From the NCBI RefSeq assembly GCF_018614195.1, contig NZ_JAGGOT010000013.1, positions 186,339-250,338 on the forward strand: a stretch of DNA of 64,000 nt, given 5' to 3'. Position 1 is the first letter of the stretch. The number at the start of each line of letters is the position of its first letter. The notes under the pieces were generated by a model. It ran no database searches. It saw nothing but the letters and a program-made list of their open reading frames with translations, and was not told the DNA's origin. The stretch comes from Streptomyces sp. ISL-43. GTDB lineage: Bacteria > Actinomycetota > Actinomycetes > Streptomycetales > Streptomycetaceae. Below, in pieces: positions 33,836-43,317 of this stretch. Made by a program: the position numbers and the translations under genes.

Positions 33836-33871
33836 GAGGGGGTGCATCCCGGACACGGGGTGCACCCCCTC
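33836..33871 (+). terminator. Terminator after pheT
   Basis: GAGGGGGTGCA (33836-33846) pairs perfectly with TGCACCCCCTC (33861-33871), extended inside by TCCC/CGGG to a 15-bp stem around GGACAC. This ends the pheST transcription unit. Confidence 0.8.
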
Positions 33872-34335
33872 ACCCGTACCCCCGGGCTTGCCCTGAGGTT
33901 CGGGGAGAGGTGCGGTGGGTGTGGTGGGGGCGGACGTCCGCGCGGCTGGGTCGCGGGCGTCCGCGCCCGGAGGACCACGCGGGCCGGGCCCGGTGGGTGG
34001 GCCCGGCGCGCGTTCGGTCCGGCCCGGCCGGGGCCCGGCGACCAACCAGGCCCCGGCGGAGCCGAAGCGCGCCGCCCGCCTGCCGTGGAGTGTCGGGCAG
34101 ACAACAGGACGGGCGGCGCGGTTGACGGGTCGTCGCACTGTACGAGGGGGAGCCGACGACCCGAGCCACCTCTTGGCGAGGCCCTTAAGTGAAGCGCCCG
34201 CAGGGCTCCCGACGGCAGGGTGCGTATCGCATTTATGCGCGTACTGGGTTCACACCCTGTGTGAATCGGGCGCACTGCACCCCGCGTGAACCGCGCACCC
34301 ACTAGCCTGGGTCCGACGAGCCCTTGGAGCGGTCC
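33872..34335. other. Intergenic region of about 460 bp
   Basis: Open frames here are antisense or low-complexity artefacts of GC-rich sequence, and I find no supported gene. The 3' part (34215-34310) is less GC-rich and contains a perfect TTCACA/TGTGAA inverted repeat, two GTGAA-containing near-direct repeats and a TAGCCT -10 candidate at 34303-34308. These are likely the promoter of the TPR regulator gene. Confidence 0.5.
34249..34265 (+). promoter_or_regulatory. TTCACA-N5-TGTGAA inverted repeat
   Basis: A perfect 6-bp inverted repeat lies about 70 bp upstream of the TPR regulator gene. Downstream GTGAA at 34261 and 34286 begins similar GTGAA-C-CG-GCGCAC blocks, suggesting a multi-site operator. 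The spacing resembles a CRP-like site, but the cognate regulator is unknown. Confidence 0.45.
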
Positions 34336-35673
34336 ATGCAGCCCAATGCCCTGCTCGACGCCCTCCTCGCCGAGGCGGGCATGTCCCACGCAGGACTCGC
34401 CGCGCACGTGAACCAGGCGGGCCGCAGCCGCGGACTCGCCCTGCGCTACGAACACACCGCCGTCGCCCGGTGGTTGAAGGGTCAGCGCCCCCGCGGTCAG
34501 GTCCCGGACCTGATCTGCGAGGTGATCGGGGGCCGGCTGCGGCGCCCGCTGTCACTCGACGACGTGGGCTTCGGTGTGCCGGGACAGTCCGCCGACCCCC
34601 ACGGGTCCCCGCTCAGCGGCTTCGTCGACCGCGCCGCCGCCCTGTGGCGTTCCGACGGCAACGGCCGCCAGTGCCTCGCCGCCGACGCCCTCACCGGTAC
34701 GCCCGCCGTGATCCCGGTGTGGGAGTGGGAGAACCCGCCGGAGGACGCGGACGTGTCCCGCGAGGGCCCGACCCGGGTGGGCCCCGAGCACATCGAGATC
34801 CTGCGGGCCGCCCGCGCGCACTACGAGCTGATGTACCGCCGGGCAGGCGGCGTCGCCACCCGCGACCGGATCGTGCGTTTCCTCGGTACCGAGACCGCCC
34901 CTCTGCTGCGCGGGAGTTACTCCGACGGCCTTGGCCGCAGCCTGTACCGGGCCGGCGGCTCCCTGGTGGCGGTGGCGGGGATCTGCGCGTACGACTCGGA
35001 CGCGCACGGGCTGGCCCAGCGCTACTTCCACCAGGCCCTGCGCCTCGCGAAGGCCAGCGGCGACCGTGGGCTCGGCGCCTATGTCATCGCGCTCATCGTC
35101 AACCAGTGCCTGCACCTGCGGGAGTTCCGCCAGGCCGTCGCCTTCGCCGAGGCCGCCCTGCGCACGGCGGGCCGGCACACGACCCCGGCGCTGGCCGCCG
35201 ACCTGTACGCCATGCAGGCCAAGGCCTACGCCCAACTCGGCGATACGACAGCCGCGTTGGCTTGCATCCGCAACGCCGAGGCGGCCGCCGAGCGGATCCG
35301 GCCCGGCACGGAGCCGGACGAGACGGGGTACGTACAGCCCGGGCTGGTCAACGTCCAGGTGGCCGAGGCGCTGCTCGGCCTGGGAGATCTGCGGGCGGCT
35401 CACGAGCAGGCGGCGGCCGCCGTGGGGACCCCCGCGCACGACCGGGGCCGGGTGCACCGCCTCGCGATGCTGTGCGAGATCCAGCTGCGCCAGGGAGAGG
35501 CCGACCAGGCGGTGGCGGCGGCGGCCGAAATGGCCGAGCGGGCCAGGGGGATGGAGTCTCTGCGGCTGCGCGACCGGCTGCGCGCGGTCCGCGTACAGCT
35601 TCTGACCAGCGGTTGTTCGGGGGCGGAAGAGACGGCAGAGCTCATCGACGGAGCGTTGCGCGTTCCCCTGTGA
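34336..35673 (+). CDS. Streptomyces-type regulator with HTH-like N-terminus and TPR repeats
   Basis: The 445-residue protein begins MQPNALLDALLAEAGMSHAG with an XRE-like helical segment (AHVNQAGRSRGLALRYEHTA and ARWLKGQRPRG), a layout common to a large Streptomyces family. From about residue 180 it is built of TPR-like helical repeats (HGLAQRYFHQALRLAKASGD, LAADLYAMQAKAYAQLGD, LVNVQVAEALLGLGDLRAAH). Members influence development and antibiotic production in some species; no ligand or target is visible here. The NUDIX gene follows after 53 bp. Confidence 0.8.
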   Translation: MQPNALLDALLAEAGMSHAGLAAHVNQAGRSRGLALRYEHTAVARWLKGQRPRGQVPDLICEVIGGRLRRPLSLDDVGFGVPGQSADPHGSPLSGFVDRAAALWRSDGNGRQCLAADALTGTPAVIPVWEWENPPEDADVSREGPTRVGPEHIEILRAARAHYELMYRRAGGVATRDRIVRFLGTETAPLLRGSYSDGLGRSLYRAGGSLVAVAGICAYDSDAHGLAQRYFHQALRLAKASGDRGLGAYVIALIVNQCLHLREFRQAVAFAEAALRTAGRHTTPALAADLYAMQAKAYAQLGDTTAALACIRNAEAAAERIRPGTEPDETGYVQPGLVNVQVAEALLGLGDLRAAHEQAAAAVGTPAHDRGRVHRLAMLCEIQLRQGEADQAVAAAAEMAERARGMESLRLRDRLRAVRVQLLTSGCSGAEETAELIDGALRVPL

Positions 35674-35726
35674 CGGGGTGAACTGCTGCCATGTTGCCAC
35701 CTACTCGATCGGAAGGTGGCACAACC

Positions 35727-36263
35727 GTGCAGTGGACGAACTTGAGTGAGCAGACCGTGTACGCGAACCGCTGGTTCGATGTGAATCTCGCCGACGTGGA
35801 ACTCCCCGACGGCCGGCACCTGGATCACTTCGTCATCCGGCTGCGCCCGGTCGCCGTCGCCACGGCCGTCAACGAGGCCAACGAGGTGCTGCTGCTGTGG
35901 CGCCACCGCTTCATCACCGACAGCTGGGGCTGGGAACTGCCCGCCGGGGTCGTGGAGGACGGGGAATCCGTGGAGAGCGCCGCCGCCCGGGAGATGGAGG
36001 AGGAGTCGGGCTGGCGGCCCGGACCCCTGCACCACCTGATGACCGTCGAGCCGTCCAACGGGCTGACCGACGCCCGCCACCACCTCTACTGGGCGGACGG
36101 GGCCACCTACACGGGGCACCCCGAGGACGATTTCGAATCCTCGCGCCGCGAGTGGGTGCCCCTCAAGCTGGTGCCGGACATGATCGCGCGCGGCGAGATC
36201 CCGGCCGCCAACATGGCGGCCGGGCTGCTGCTCCTGCACCATCTCAGGCTGGGCAGGCCCTAG
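35727..36263 (+). CDS. NUDIX hydrolase
   Basis: The 178-residue protein contains a complete Nudix box, GVVEDGESVESAAAREMEEE followed by SGW, near residues 75-97. The surrounding fold resembles ADP-ribose pyrophosphatases (VEPSNGLTDARHHLYWA). It hydrolyses nucleoside diphosphate derivatives; the exact substrate is unassigned. GTG at 35727 (VQWTNLSEQTVYANRWF) is the likely start, with GGAAGG upstream; a more distal in-frame start is at 35691. Confidence 0.9.
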   Translation: MQWTNLSEQTVYANRWFDVNLADVELPDGRHLDHFVIRLRPVAVATAVNEANEVLLLWRHRFITDSWGWELPAGVVEDGESVESAAAREMEEESGWRPGPLHHLMTVEPSNGLTDARHHLYWADGATYTGHPEDDFESSRREWVPLKLVPDMIARGEIPAANMAAGLLLLHHLRLGRP

Positions 36264-36288
36264 GGCCGGCTGTGGGCGTCGGCCGTGC

Positions 36289-36312
36289 GGGCCGCCCGTA
36301 GGGCCGCCCGCA
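36289..36312 (+). repeat. Tandem 12-bp direct repeat, two copies
   Basis: GGGCCGCCCGTA at 36289-36300 is followed directly by GGGCCGCCCGCA at 36301-36312, between the convergent NUDIX and dehydrogenase genes. Internal complementarity could also form a hairpin. Confidence 0.5.
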
Positions 36313-36316
36313 GGGG

Positions 36317-37210
36317 TCAGCCGTACGGGTAGAAGCCCGAGCCCGTCTTGCGGCCGAGGCGGCCGGCGTCGACCATCCGCTGGAGCAGCGGGGGAGCCGC
36401 GTACAGGGGCTCCTTGAACTCCGCGTACATCGAGTCGGCCACCGAGGCCACCGTGTCCAGACCGATGAGGTCCGCGAGCTTCAGCGGGCCCATCGGGTGG
36501 GCGCAGCCCAGCTCCATGCCGTTGTCGATGTCCTCGCGGCTCGCGATGCCCGATTCGAACATCCGGATCGCGGACAGCAGGTACGGGATGAGGAGCGCGT
36601 TCACGACGAAGCCGGAACGGTCCTGGGCGCGGATCGCGTGCTTGCCCAGCACGCCCCCGACCAGGGCCTCGGCCCGCTTGACCGTCTCGTCGCTCGTCGT
36701 CAGCGCCGGGATCAGCTCGACGAGCTGCTGCACCGGGGCCGGGTTGAAGAAGTGGATGCCGATGACCTGGTCGGGCCGCGAGGTCGCGACGGCCAGCTTG
36801 ACCAGCGGAATCGAGGAAGTGTTGGAGGCGAGGATCGCGTCCGGGCGGGTGATCACCTGGTCGAGGACCTGGAAGATCTCCGTCTTGACCTGCTCGTTCT
36901 CGACGACCGCCTCGATGACGAGGTCGCGGTCGGCGAACTCGCCGAGGTCGGTGGTGAACGACAGGCGGGCCAGGGTCGCGTCCCGCTCCTCCTCGCTGAT
37001 CTTGCCGCGTTCGGCGGCCCTCGTCAGAGAGGTGTGCAGGCGGGTCCGCCCGAGTTCGAGGGCCTCGCCGGTGGTCTCGGCGACCATCACCTCAAGACCG
37101 CTGCGGGCGAACACCTCCGCGATGCCCGCGCCCATCTGGCCACAGCCCACTACGCCGACGCGTGCGATGTCGTCTGGGAGGTCCGTCACATCGTGCCTTT
37201 CGCTGCTCAT
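36317..37210 (-). CDS. 3-hydroxybutyryl-CoA dehydrogenase
   Basis: The 297-residue enzyme oxidises (S)-3-hydroxyacyl-CoA with NAD(P)+ or works in reverse in butyryl-CoA formation. The Rossmann motif VGVVGCGQMGAGIAEVFARS starts near residue 18. VIEAVVEN, ASNTSSIPL, the catalytic His region GIHFFNPAPVQQLVE, and the C-terminal domain ending RKTGSGFYPYG are all present. The ATG at 37210 yields a 17-residue lead-in; a start a few codons later is possible. Confidence 0.92.
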   Translation of the reverse strand: MSSERHDVTDLPDDIARVGVVGCGQMGAGIAEVFARSGLEVMVAETTGEALELGRTRLHTSLTRAAERGKISEEERDATLARLSFTTDLGEFADRDLVIEAVVENEQVKTEIFQVLDQVITRPDAILASNTSSIPLVKLAVATSRPDQVIGIHFFNPAPVQQLVELIPALTTSDETVKRAEALVGGVLGKHAIRAQDRSGFVVNALLIPYLLSAIRMFESGIASREDIDNGMELGCAHPMGPLKLADLIGLDTVASVADSMYAEFKEPLYAAPPLLQRMVDAGRLGRKTGSGFYPYG

Positions 37211-37365
37211 CCATCGCGGGTCCCCCGTACTCGTGCAGTGGTAACTGCGTTCCGGCGCCCGCCACGCCCCCCGACGTTACCCCCGTCCTTCCCCGGCGTG
37301 GCGGGCCGGGGCGGGCATGCTGGGCGGACACCAGGCAATGTCACGGAGTGGAACGGAGTCGTCAC

Positions 37366-38595
37366 ATGGCGCACATCGGGAGGCGGGGAGTGCTGGCCGG
37401 CGCGGCGGGGGTGCTGGCCGCGGCGGTGACGGCGGCCCCCGCGAAGGCGGTCCGAGCACCGAAGGCGGCCGCGGCGGAATTCCGCGGGATGTGGACCGCC
37501 TCCGTACAGAACGTGGACTGGCCCTCCGAGAGCGGGCTGCCCGCCGCCGAGCAGCGAGCCGAGCTGCTCGAACTCCTCGACACCGCCGTCGCCCGCCGCC
37601 TCAACGCGGTGATCCTCCAGGTCAGGCCCACCGCCGACGCGATGTGGCCCTCCGCGCGCGAGCCGTGGTCCCAGTGGCTGACCGGAGAGCAGGGCGTCGA
37701 CCCCGGCTGGGACCCGCTCGGCACCGCCGTCACCGAAGCGCACGCCCGGGGGCTGGAGCTGCACGCCTGGTTCAACCCGTACCGGGTGGCCAACCACACC
37801 GACCCGGGCCGGCTCGTCCCCGAGCACCCGGCCCGCCTCAACCGGGGCTGGACCGTCGCGTACGGCGGCAAGCTGTACTACAACCCCGGGCTGCCGCAGG
37901 TGCGGCGCTTCGTGCAGGAGGCCATGCTCGACGCCGTCGCCCGGTACCCCGTCGACGGCGTCCACTGGGACGACTACTTCTATCCGTATCCCGTCGAAGG
38001 CCGGGACTTCGACGACGACGCCGCCTACGAGAAGTACGGCCGCTCCTTCGCCACCCGCGCCGACTGGCGCCGCCACAACATCGACACCCTGGTCCACGAG
38101 ATGTCGGGGCGGCTACGGGCGCTGCGCCCCGAGGTGCGCTTCGGCATCAGCCCCTTCGCGGTCTGGCGCAACTCCGACCGCGACCCGCTCGGTTCGCCGA
38201 CACGGGCGGGCATCGCCACGTACGACGATCTGTACGCGGACACCCGCAAGTGGGTGCGCGAGGGCTGGATCGACTACATCGCGCCGCAGGCGTACTGGCA
38301 GATCGGCCACCCGACCGCCGACTACGCGGCCATCGTCCCCTGGTGGGCGAAGACCGTCGCCGGCACCGGCGTCCGCCTCTACGTGGGGGAGGCGCTCTAC
38401 CGCTGCGACGCGGACAGCTCCACCGCTGCCTGGCGCGATCCGCGGGAGCTGTCGCGGCACGTGCGTTTCGCCCGCGGATACCCGGAGGTCCGCGGCCATG
38501 CCTACTTCTCGGCGAAGCAGGTGGCCGCGGACCCGAACGGGGCGATGGCCAGGGTGGTCGCCGACCACTACCCGGCGGTGGCGGCGCCGCGCTGA
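37366..38595 (+). CDS. Secreted GH10-like/UPF0748 family protein
   Basis: A signal peptide with a twin arginine (GRRGVLAGAAGVLAAAVTAA) suggests Tat export. The 409-residue product then has the family pattern EFRGMWTASVQNVDWPS, LNAVILQVRPTADAMWPS, LHAWFNPYRVANHTDP, VDGVHWDDYFYPYP and SPFAVWRN. These are glycosyl-hydrolase-10-like TIM-barrel proteins (YngK type) of uncertain substrate, probably acting on cell-wall or environmental glycans. The WDDYFYP segment carries the putative catalytic acids. The ATG at 37366 begins the signal peptide. Confidence 0.88.
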   Translation: MAHIGRRGVLAGAAGVLAAAVTAAPAKAVRAPKAAAAEFRGMWTASVQNVDWPSESGLPAAEQRAELLELLDTAVARRLNAVILQVRPTADAMWPSAREPWSQWLTGEQGVDPGWDPLGTAVTEAHARGLELHAWFNPYRVANHTDPGRLVPEHPARLNRGWTVAYGGKLYYNPGLPQVRRFVQEAMLDAVARYPVDGVHWDDYFYPYPVEGRDFDDDAAYEKYGRSFATRADWRRHNIDTLVHEMSGRLRALRPEVRFGISPFAVWRNSDRDPLGSPTRAGIATYDDLYADTRKWVREGWIDYIAPQAYWQIGHPTADYAAIVPWWAKTVAGTGVRLYVGEALYRCDADSSTAAWRDPRELSRHVRFARGYPEVRGHAYFSAKQVAADPNGAMARVVADHYPAVAAPR

Positions 38596-38617
38596 GCCGG
38601 CACGGTGCGCCGCGCTT

Positions 38618-38815
38618 TCAGTGTTCGTGCTCGGTCGGGTGCTTCACCACGCAGTCGGGGCCGGGGGACATGACGGCCTCGTGCCCGTCCGTGAAGCGGA
38701 CGCGGTAGGGAGGGGTGCCGTTCTCTCCGAGCACCTGGGTGATCTCACCGACCTTGTCGTGCTGGCCCACGATCCTGCCGTGCTGAACCAGCTGGTCGCC
38801 CTCGGTCGCGCGCAT
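38618..38815 (-). CDS. DUF1918 small protein
   Basis: This 65-residue protein (MRATEGDQLVQHGRIVGQHD, then YRVRFTDGHEAVMSPGPDC) matches the DUF1918 pattern, a small SH3-like beta fold common in actinobacteria with no established function. GGAGGTC lies directly upstream of the ATG at 38815. It is convergent with the GH10-like gene and lies 57 bp after the end of the EamA gene on the same strand. Confidence 0.88.
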   Translation of the reverse strand: MRATEGDQLVQHGRIVGQHDKVGEITQVLGENGTPPYRVRFTDGHEAVMSPGPDCVVKHPTEHEH

Positions 38816-38872
38816 AGCTGACCTCCTCGGTGGCGGTCCGATCCGGTGCTAGCAGTTTAGGTCGTTCCACCA

Positions 38873-39851
<979 letters not shown>

Positions 39852-39853
<2 letters not shown>

Positions 39854-41306
39854 GTACGAGCGTAGCAGTGTGGCGGAACTGGCGGAATCCCTGCGGTCCG
39901 AGCTGAACCGCTACCCGCTGGGTGGAAAGCTGCCGTCCAGTCGGGCCCTGGTCGAGCGTTTCCGGGTCAGTCCCGTCACCGTCTCCCGGGCCCTCGCACA
40001 GCTGGCCGCCGAAGGCCTCGTCGTCACCCGCCCCGGGGCCGGAGCCTTCCGCGCGCAGCCCCGTACGCCGGCCCCCGCGCCCGGCGACACCTCCTGGCAG
40101 GCCGTCGCCCTCAGCGCGGAAGGGACCGGCGAGGTCGTCCCGCGCTCGGTCGACGCCTCCGGGGTGCTGGTCACCCTCGCCGCCCCGCCGGCCGGGGTCA
40201 TCGAGCTCCACAGCGGCTACCTGCACTCCGTGCTCCAGCCCGAGCGGGCCATGGCGGCCGCCCTCGCCCGTGCGGGGCGGCGGCCCGGGGTGTGGGGGCG
40301 CCCGCCCGTGGAGGGGCTGCCGGAGCTGCGGGACTGGTTCGCGCGGGAGATCGGCGGGGCGGTCGGGGCCGCGGACGTCCTGGTCACCGCCGGCGGGCAG
40401 AGCGCGCTCACCACCGCCCTGCGGGCGCTCGCCCCGCCCGGGGCGCCGATCCTCGTCGAATCCCCGACCTACCCCGGGCTGCTGGCCATCGCCCGCGCCT
40501 CCGGCTGTCGGCCCGTGCCGGTTCCGGTGGACGCCCACGGGGTCCGGCCGGAGCTGCTGGCCGAGGCCTTCGAAGCGACCGGGGCGCGGGTGTTCGTATG
40601 CCAGCCGCTGTTCCAGAATCCGACCGGGGCGGTGCTGTCCGACGAGCGGCGCGGCGAGGTGCTGCGCATCGCGCGCGCCGCCGGGGCGTTCGTGGTGGAG
40701 GACGACTACGCGCGGGCCCTGGCCCACGAGGACGCCGGCCCCCTGCCCGCGACGCTCGCCGCCGAGGACACCGACGGGGTCGTCGTGCACGTGCGGTCGC
40801 TGACCAAGGTCACCTCGCCCAGCCTGCGGGTGGGCGCGCTGGCCGCCCGCGGGCCGGTCCTGGACCGGCTGCGCGCCATCCAGGTCGTCGACAGCTTCTT
40901 CGTGCCCCGGCCGCTCCAGGAAGCCGCTCTGGAGCTGGTCGGCGCGCCCGCCTGGCCCCGCCACCTCAAGGTCGTCGCCGCCGAACTGCGCCACCGGCGG
41001 GACGTCCTCGCCGGGGCGCTGCGGCGGGAGCTTCCCTCCTTGGAGGTGCCGCAACTCCCACGCGGCGGATACCAGTTGTGGGCGCGGCCCGGAAGCGGCG
41101 ATGACGCGGCCTTCGTGGCGGCCGCCCTGCGGGCCGGGGTCGCGGTCGCGCCCGGACGGCCGTACTTCTGCGCGGAACCCCCCGGTCCGTTCGTGCGGCT
41201 GAGTTTCGCCGGGGTCCCCGGCGCGGGCGAGCTGACCGAGGCCGTCCGGCGGCTGCGGTCGGCGCTGGGGGGCGCGCCCGGCGGCGGGGCCGCGGGAGAG
41301 GCCTGA
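39852..41306 (+). CDS. MocR/PdxR-type GntR regulator with aminotransferase domain
   Basis: The 484-residue fusion has a GntR winged HTH (ELAESLRSELNRYPLGGKLP, VSPVTVSRALAQLAAEGLVV) and a class I aminotransferase-like domain. In the latter, VTAGGQSALTTALRAL, PTYPGLLAIARASG, FQNPTGAVLSDERR, VVEDDYARALAHED and the PLP-lysine segment VRSLTKVTSPSLRVGAL are recognisable. Such regulators bind PLP and an amino compound. The overlapping divergent exporter gene is the probable target. The protein ends in a Gly/Ala-rich tail. Confidence 0.92.
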
Positions 41307-41361
41307 GGCGGGCTTCGTTCAGACGCTTGACCCCGTGCGACACGCGGCTCACCATCGCCGC

Positions 41362-41937
41362 ATGCATGTTCGGGTTTCGCTAGTCGCAGCAGCCCGTAGT
41401 ACCTCGCTGCTCGCCGAGCGCTTCGACGACGACCGCCCCATCGACGTGGACGGTTGGCGCGCGGTGGAATCCGCCGCGCGCGGGCTCGTACCCCTGGGCT
41501 CGGCCGACCTCCGCTACTGCTCGCCTACCTCCCGCAGCCGGGCCACCGGCGCGGCCCTCGGCTACGCGCCGATGGCGCAGCCCGCGCTGCGGGAGTGCGA
41601 CATGGGCCGCTGGCGCGGGCTGACCCTGGCGGAGGTGGCGGCCCGGGAGCCCGCGGCGGTGGACCTCTGGCTCGCCGATCCCTGCGCGGCCCCGCACGGA
41701 GGGGAGTCCCTGCTCGCCTTCATCGCCCGGATCGGCGGCTGGCTGGACACCCGGCCGGCGGACGACGGGGGCGCGATCGTGGCGGTGGCGGAGCCGTCGG
41801 TGGTCCGCGCGGCGCTCGTGTACGCGCTCAACGCGCCCCCGCTGACCTACTGGAACGTGGATGTCCGCCCTCTGTCCACGGTCACCCTGGCGGGCTGGCC
41901 GCGACGCTGGCACCTCTCCCTCCAGGCGCCGGTATAA
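41362..41937 (+). CDS. Histidine-phosphatase-fold protein without catalytic histidines
   Basis: The 191-residue protein aligns with phosphoglycerate-mutase-like histidine phosphatases (CDMGRWRGLTLAEVAAREPA, PHGGESLLAFIARIGGWLD). The N-terminal RHG motif is replaced by VSLVAAARSTSLLAERF, and the second catalytic His region reads AVAEPSVVRAALVYAL where active enzymes have a His-Gly pair. Both catalytic histidines are therefore absent. Related proteins occur beside CbtA/CbtB cobalt transporters in actinobacteria; none is present here. It is probably a binding or regulatory protein. The ATG at 41362 is the preferred start. Confidence 0.78.
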   Translation: MHVRVSLVAAARSTSLLAERFDDDRPIDVDGWRAVESAARGLVPLGSADLRYCSPTSRSRATGAALGYAPMAQPALRECDMGRWRGLTLAEVAAREPAAVDLWLADPCAAPHGGESLLAFIARIGGWLDTRPADDGGAIVAVAEPSVVRAALVYALNAPPLTYWNVDVRPLSTVTLAGWPRRWHLSLQAPV

Positions 41938-41942
41938 CCCCG

Positions 41943-41971
41943 TTGAGGAGCGCCCGGGCCGCATCTAGCCT
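41943..41971 (+). promoter_or_regulatory. Promoter of a leaderless GNAT gene
   Basis: TTGAGG at 41943-41948 and TAGCCT at 41966-41971 are spaced by 17 bp. The start ATG comes six bases after the -10, so transcription should begin at or next to the start codon. Confidence 0.65.
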
Positions 41972-41977
41972 GCGGGT

Positions 41978-42787
41978 ATGAACGCGACGGACGACCCGAA
42001 CCTGCCCAACGGCCCGGCCGGCACCGACGGCGGAGCCGGCATCCGAATCACCACGCTCGCGGAGCGGCCCGAACTGACCGACGCCCTCTGGGGCATGGAC
42101 GACTCCTGGCCCGAGTTCGCCACGCAGGACTCGATCGCCTGGATGCTGTACCCGCGCATGGTGACGGAACTCCCGGACCACGTCTTCGTCGCGACCGACG
42201 ACGCCACCGGCGAGGTGGTCGCCAAGGCGTTCAGCGTGCCCTTCGCCCAGCACGCGGCCGGCCGGGACGGGCGGTTGCCCGCGCAGGGCTGGGACCAGGT
42301 CCTGATGTGGGCCTTCTCCGACCTGCGGCGCGGGGCGGCCCCCGACACGGTCAGCGCCATCGAGATCAGCGTCCGGCCGGACCGGCAGGGCGAGGGCCTG
42401 TCGGGGCGGATGCTCGCCGCGCTGCGGGAGACCGCCCGCGCGCGTGGTTTCACCGAGGTGGTGGCCCCGGTCCGGCCCAGCGGAAAGCCGGCCGAGCCGG
42501 ACACCTCGATCCACGAGTACGCCTACCGCACCCGCGAGGACGGCCTCCCGTACGACCCGTGGCTACGGGTCCACGTGCGCGCGGGCGCCGTCATCGACTC
42601 GGTGGCCCCGCTGTCGATGACGATCACCGGCTCCCTCGCGCAGTGGCGCGAGTGGACCGGCCTCCCCTTCGACGCGGCGGGCCCGGTCCGCGTGCCCGGC
42701 GCCCTGTCCCCGGTCCACTGCGAGCCGGAGCAGGGCTACGCGGTCTACGTGGAGCCGAACGTCTGGGTCCGGCACGCGCTGGTCTGA
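41978..42787 (+). CDS. GNAT-family N-acetyltransferase
   Basis: This 269-residue protein has a GNAT core with the acetyl-CoA-binding stretch IEISVRPDRQGEGLSGRMLA near residue 128 (Q/RxxGxG/A pattern). A long C-terminal domain follows, with GLPFDAAGPVRVPGALSPVH and EPNVWVRHALV. It is longer than minimal GNATs and the acceptor is unknown. The gene has its own promoter and is probably translated from a leaderless mRNA. Confidence 0.85.
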   Translation: MNATDDPNLPNGPAGTDGGAGIRITTLAERPELTDALWGMDDSWPEFATQDSIAWMLYPRMVTELPDHVFVATDDATGEVVAKAFSVPFAQHAAGRDGRLPAQGWDQVLMWAFSDLRRGAAPDTVSAIEISVRPDRQGEGLSGRMLAALRETARARGFTEVVAPVRPSGKPAEPDTSIHEYAYRTREDGLPYDPWLRVHVRAGAVIDSVAPLSMTITGSLAQWREWTGLPFDAAGPVRVPGALSPVHCEPEQGYAVYVEPNVWVRHALV

Positions 42788-43140
42788 CGGGGCGGGCGCG
42801 GGAGCGGCGGCCGGCTCGGAGGAGCGAGACGGGGGCGGTCGCCGAGGACGGGAGGCAGATCCCGCCGATGCCCGCGTAGTTCGCCCGGTAGCCGCGCAGG
42901 ATCTCGTCCAGCGGGATCGTCAGCCGGGCCGGGGTGTAGACCTGCCCGGCGGGGAACGCCGTCACGGTGGCGACCCCGCCCCCGCACTGCACGTAGAACC
43001 GCTGGTCCTGCACCCTCGGCAGCCGTCCGGTGGTGCCGCCGGCGCACGAGCCCTCGGCGGCGGTGGCGGGAGCCGCCGTCACGCCCAGGGCGACGACCGC
43101 CCCGGCGGCCAGTGCGGCGAATCCCTTGCCGATGCGTCAC
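42624..43140 (-). pseudogene. Remnant of a small secreted protein
   Basis: From 43136 downwards one frame reads as a signal peptide (IGKGFAALAAGAVVALGVTA, APATAAE) plus a mature segment with RVQDQRFYVQCGGGVATVTA, RLTIPLDEILRGYRANYAGI and two paired Cys. No start codon precedes the hydrophobic core in that frame: TGA is at 43139-43137, while GTG at 43140 is in another frame. The frame has no stop before 42624, deep inside the antisense GNAT gene. At least one indel near 43130 is needed to restore a normal gene, and probably another near its end. Confidence 0.45.
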
Positions 43141-43317
43141 GACACGCTTGCCCCCAGCTCACCTGTCACTCAATGTGACGAAATGAATACGAAGTGACTA
43201 TGGGGATGCGTGTGTGACGGACGCAATGCGTTCGGGGGACTGCCCAAGCGTGCGAATACCCGCTAACTTGAACGCGTTCAAGTCAATGGGTTCGGGATGC
43301 AGGTGGGCGGAGCGGCA
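43141..43317. other. Regulatory intergenic region
   Basis: This less GC-rich spacer holds a perfect GTCAC-N5-GTGAC inverted repeat at 43165-43179 and, nearer the next gene, an 18-bp palindrome at 43266-43283. No gene is supported inside it. Confidence 0.55.
43266..43283 (+). promoter_or_regulatory. Perfect 18-bp palindrome, probable repressor site
   Basis: ACTTGAACGCGTTCAAGT is fully self-complementary and lies 34 bp upstream of the membrane-protein start, where a TetR- or MarR-type repressor would block transcription. No other copy was noticed in the window. Confidence 0.65.

Noticed and set aside
33872..34300. Small frames after pheT
   Set aside because: All are low-complexity, lack ribosome-binding sites and overlap on both strands.
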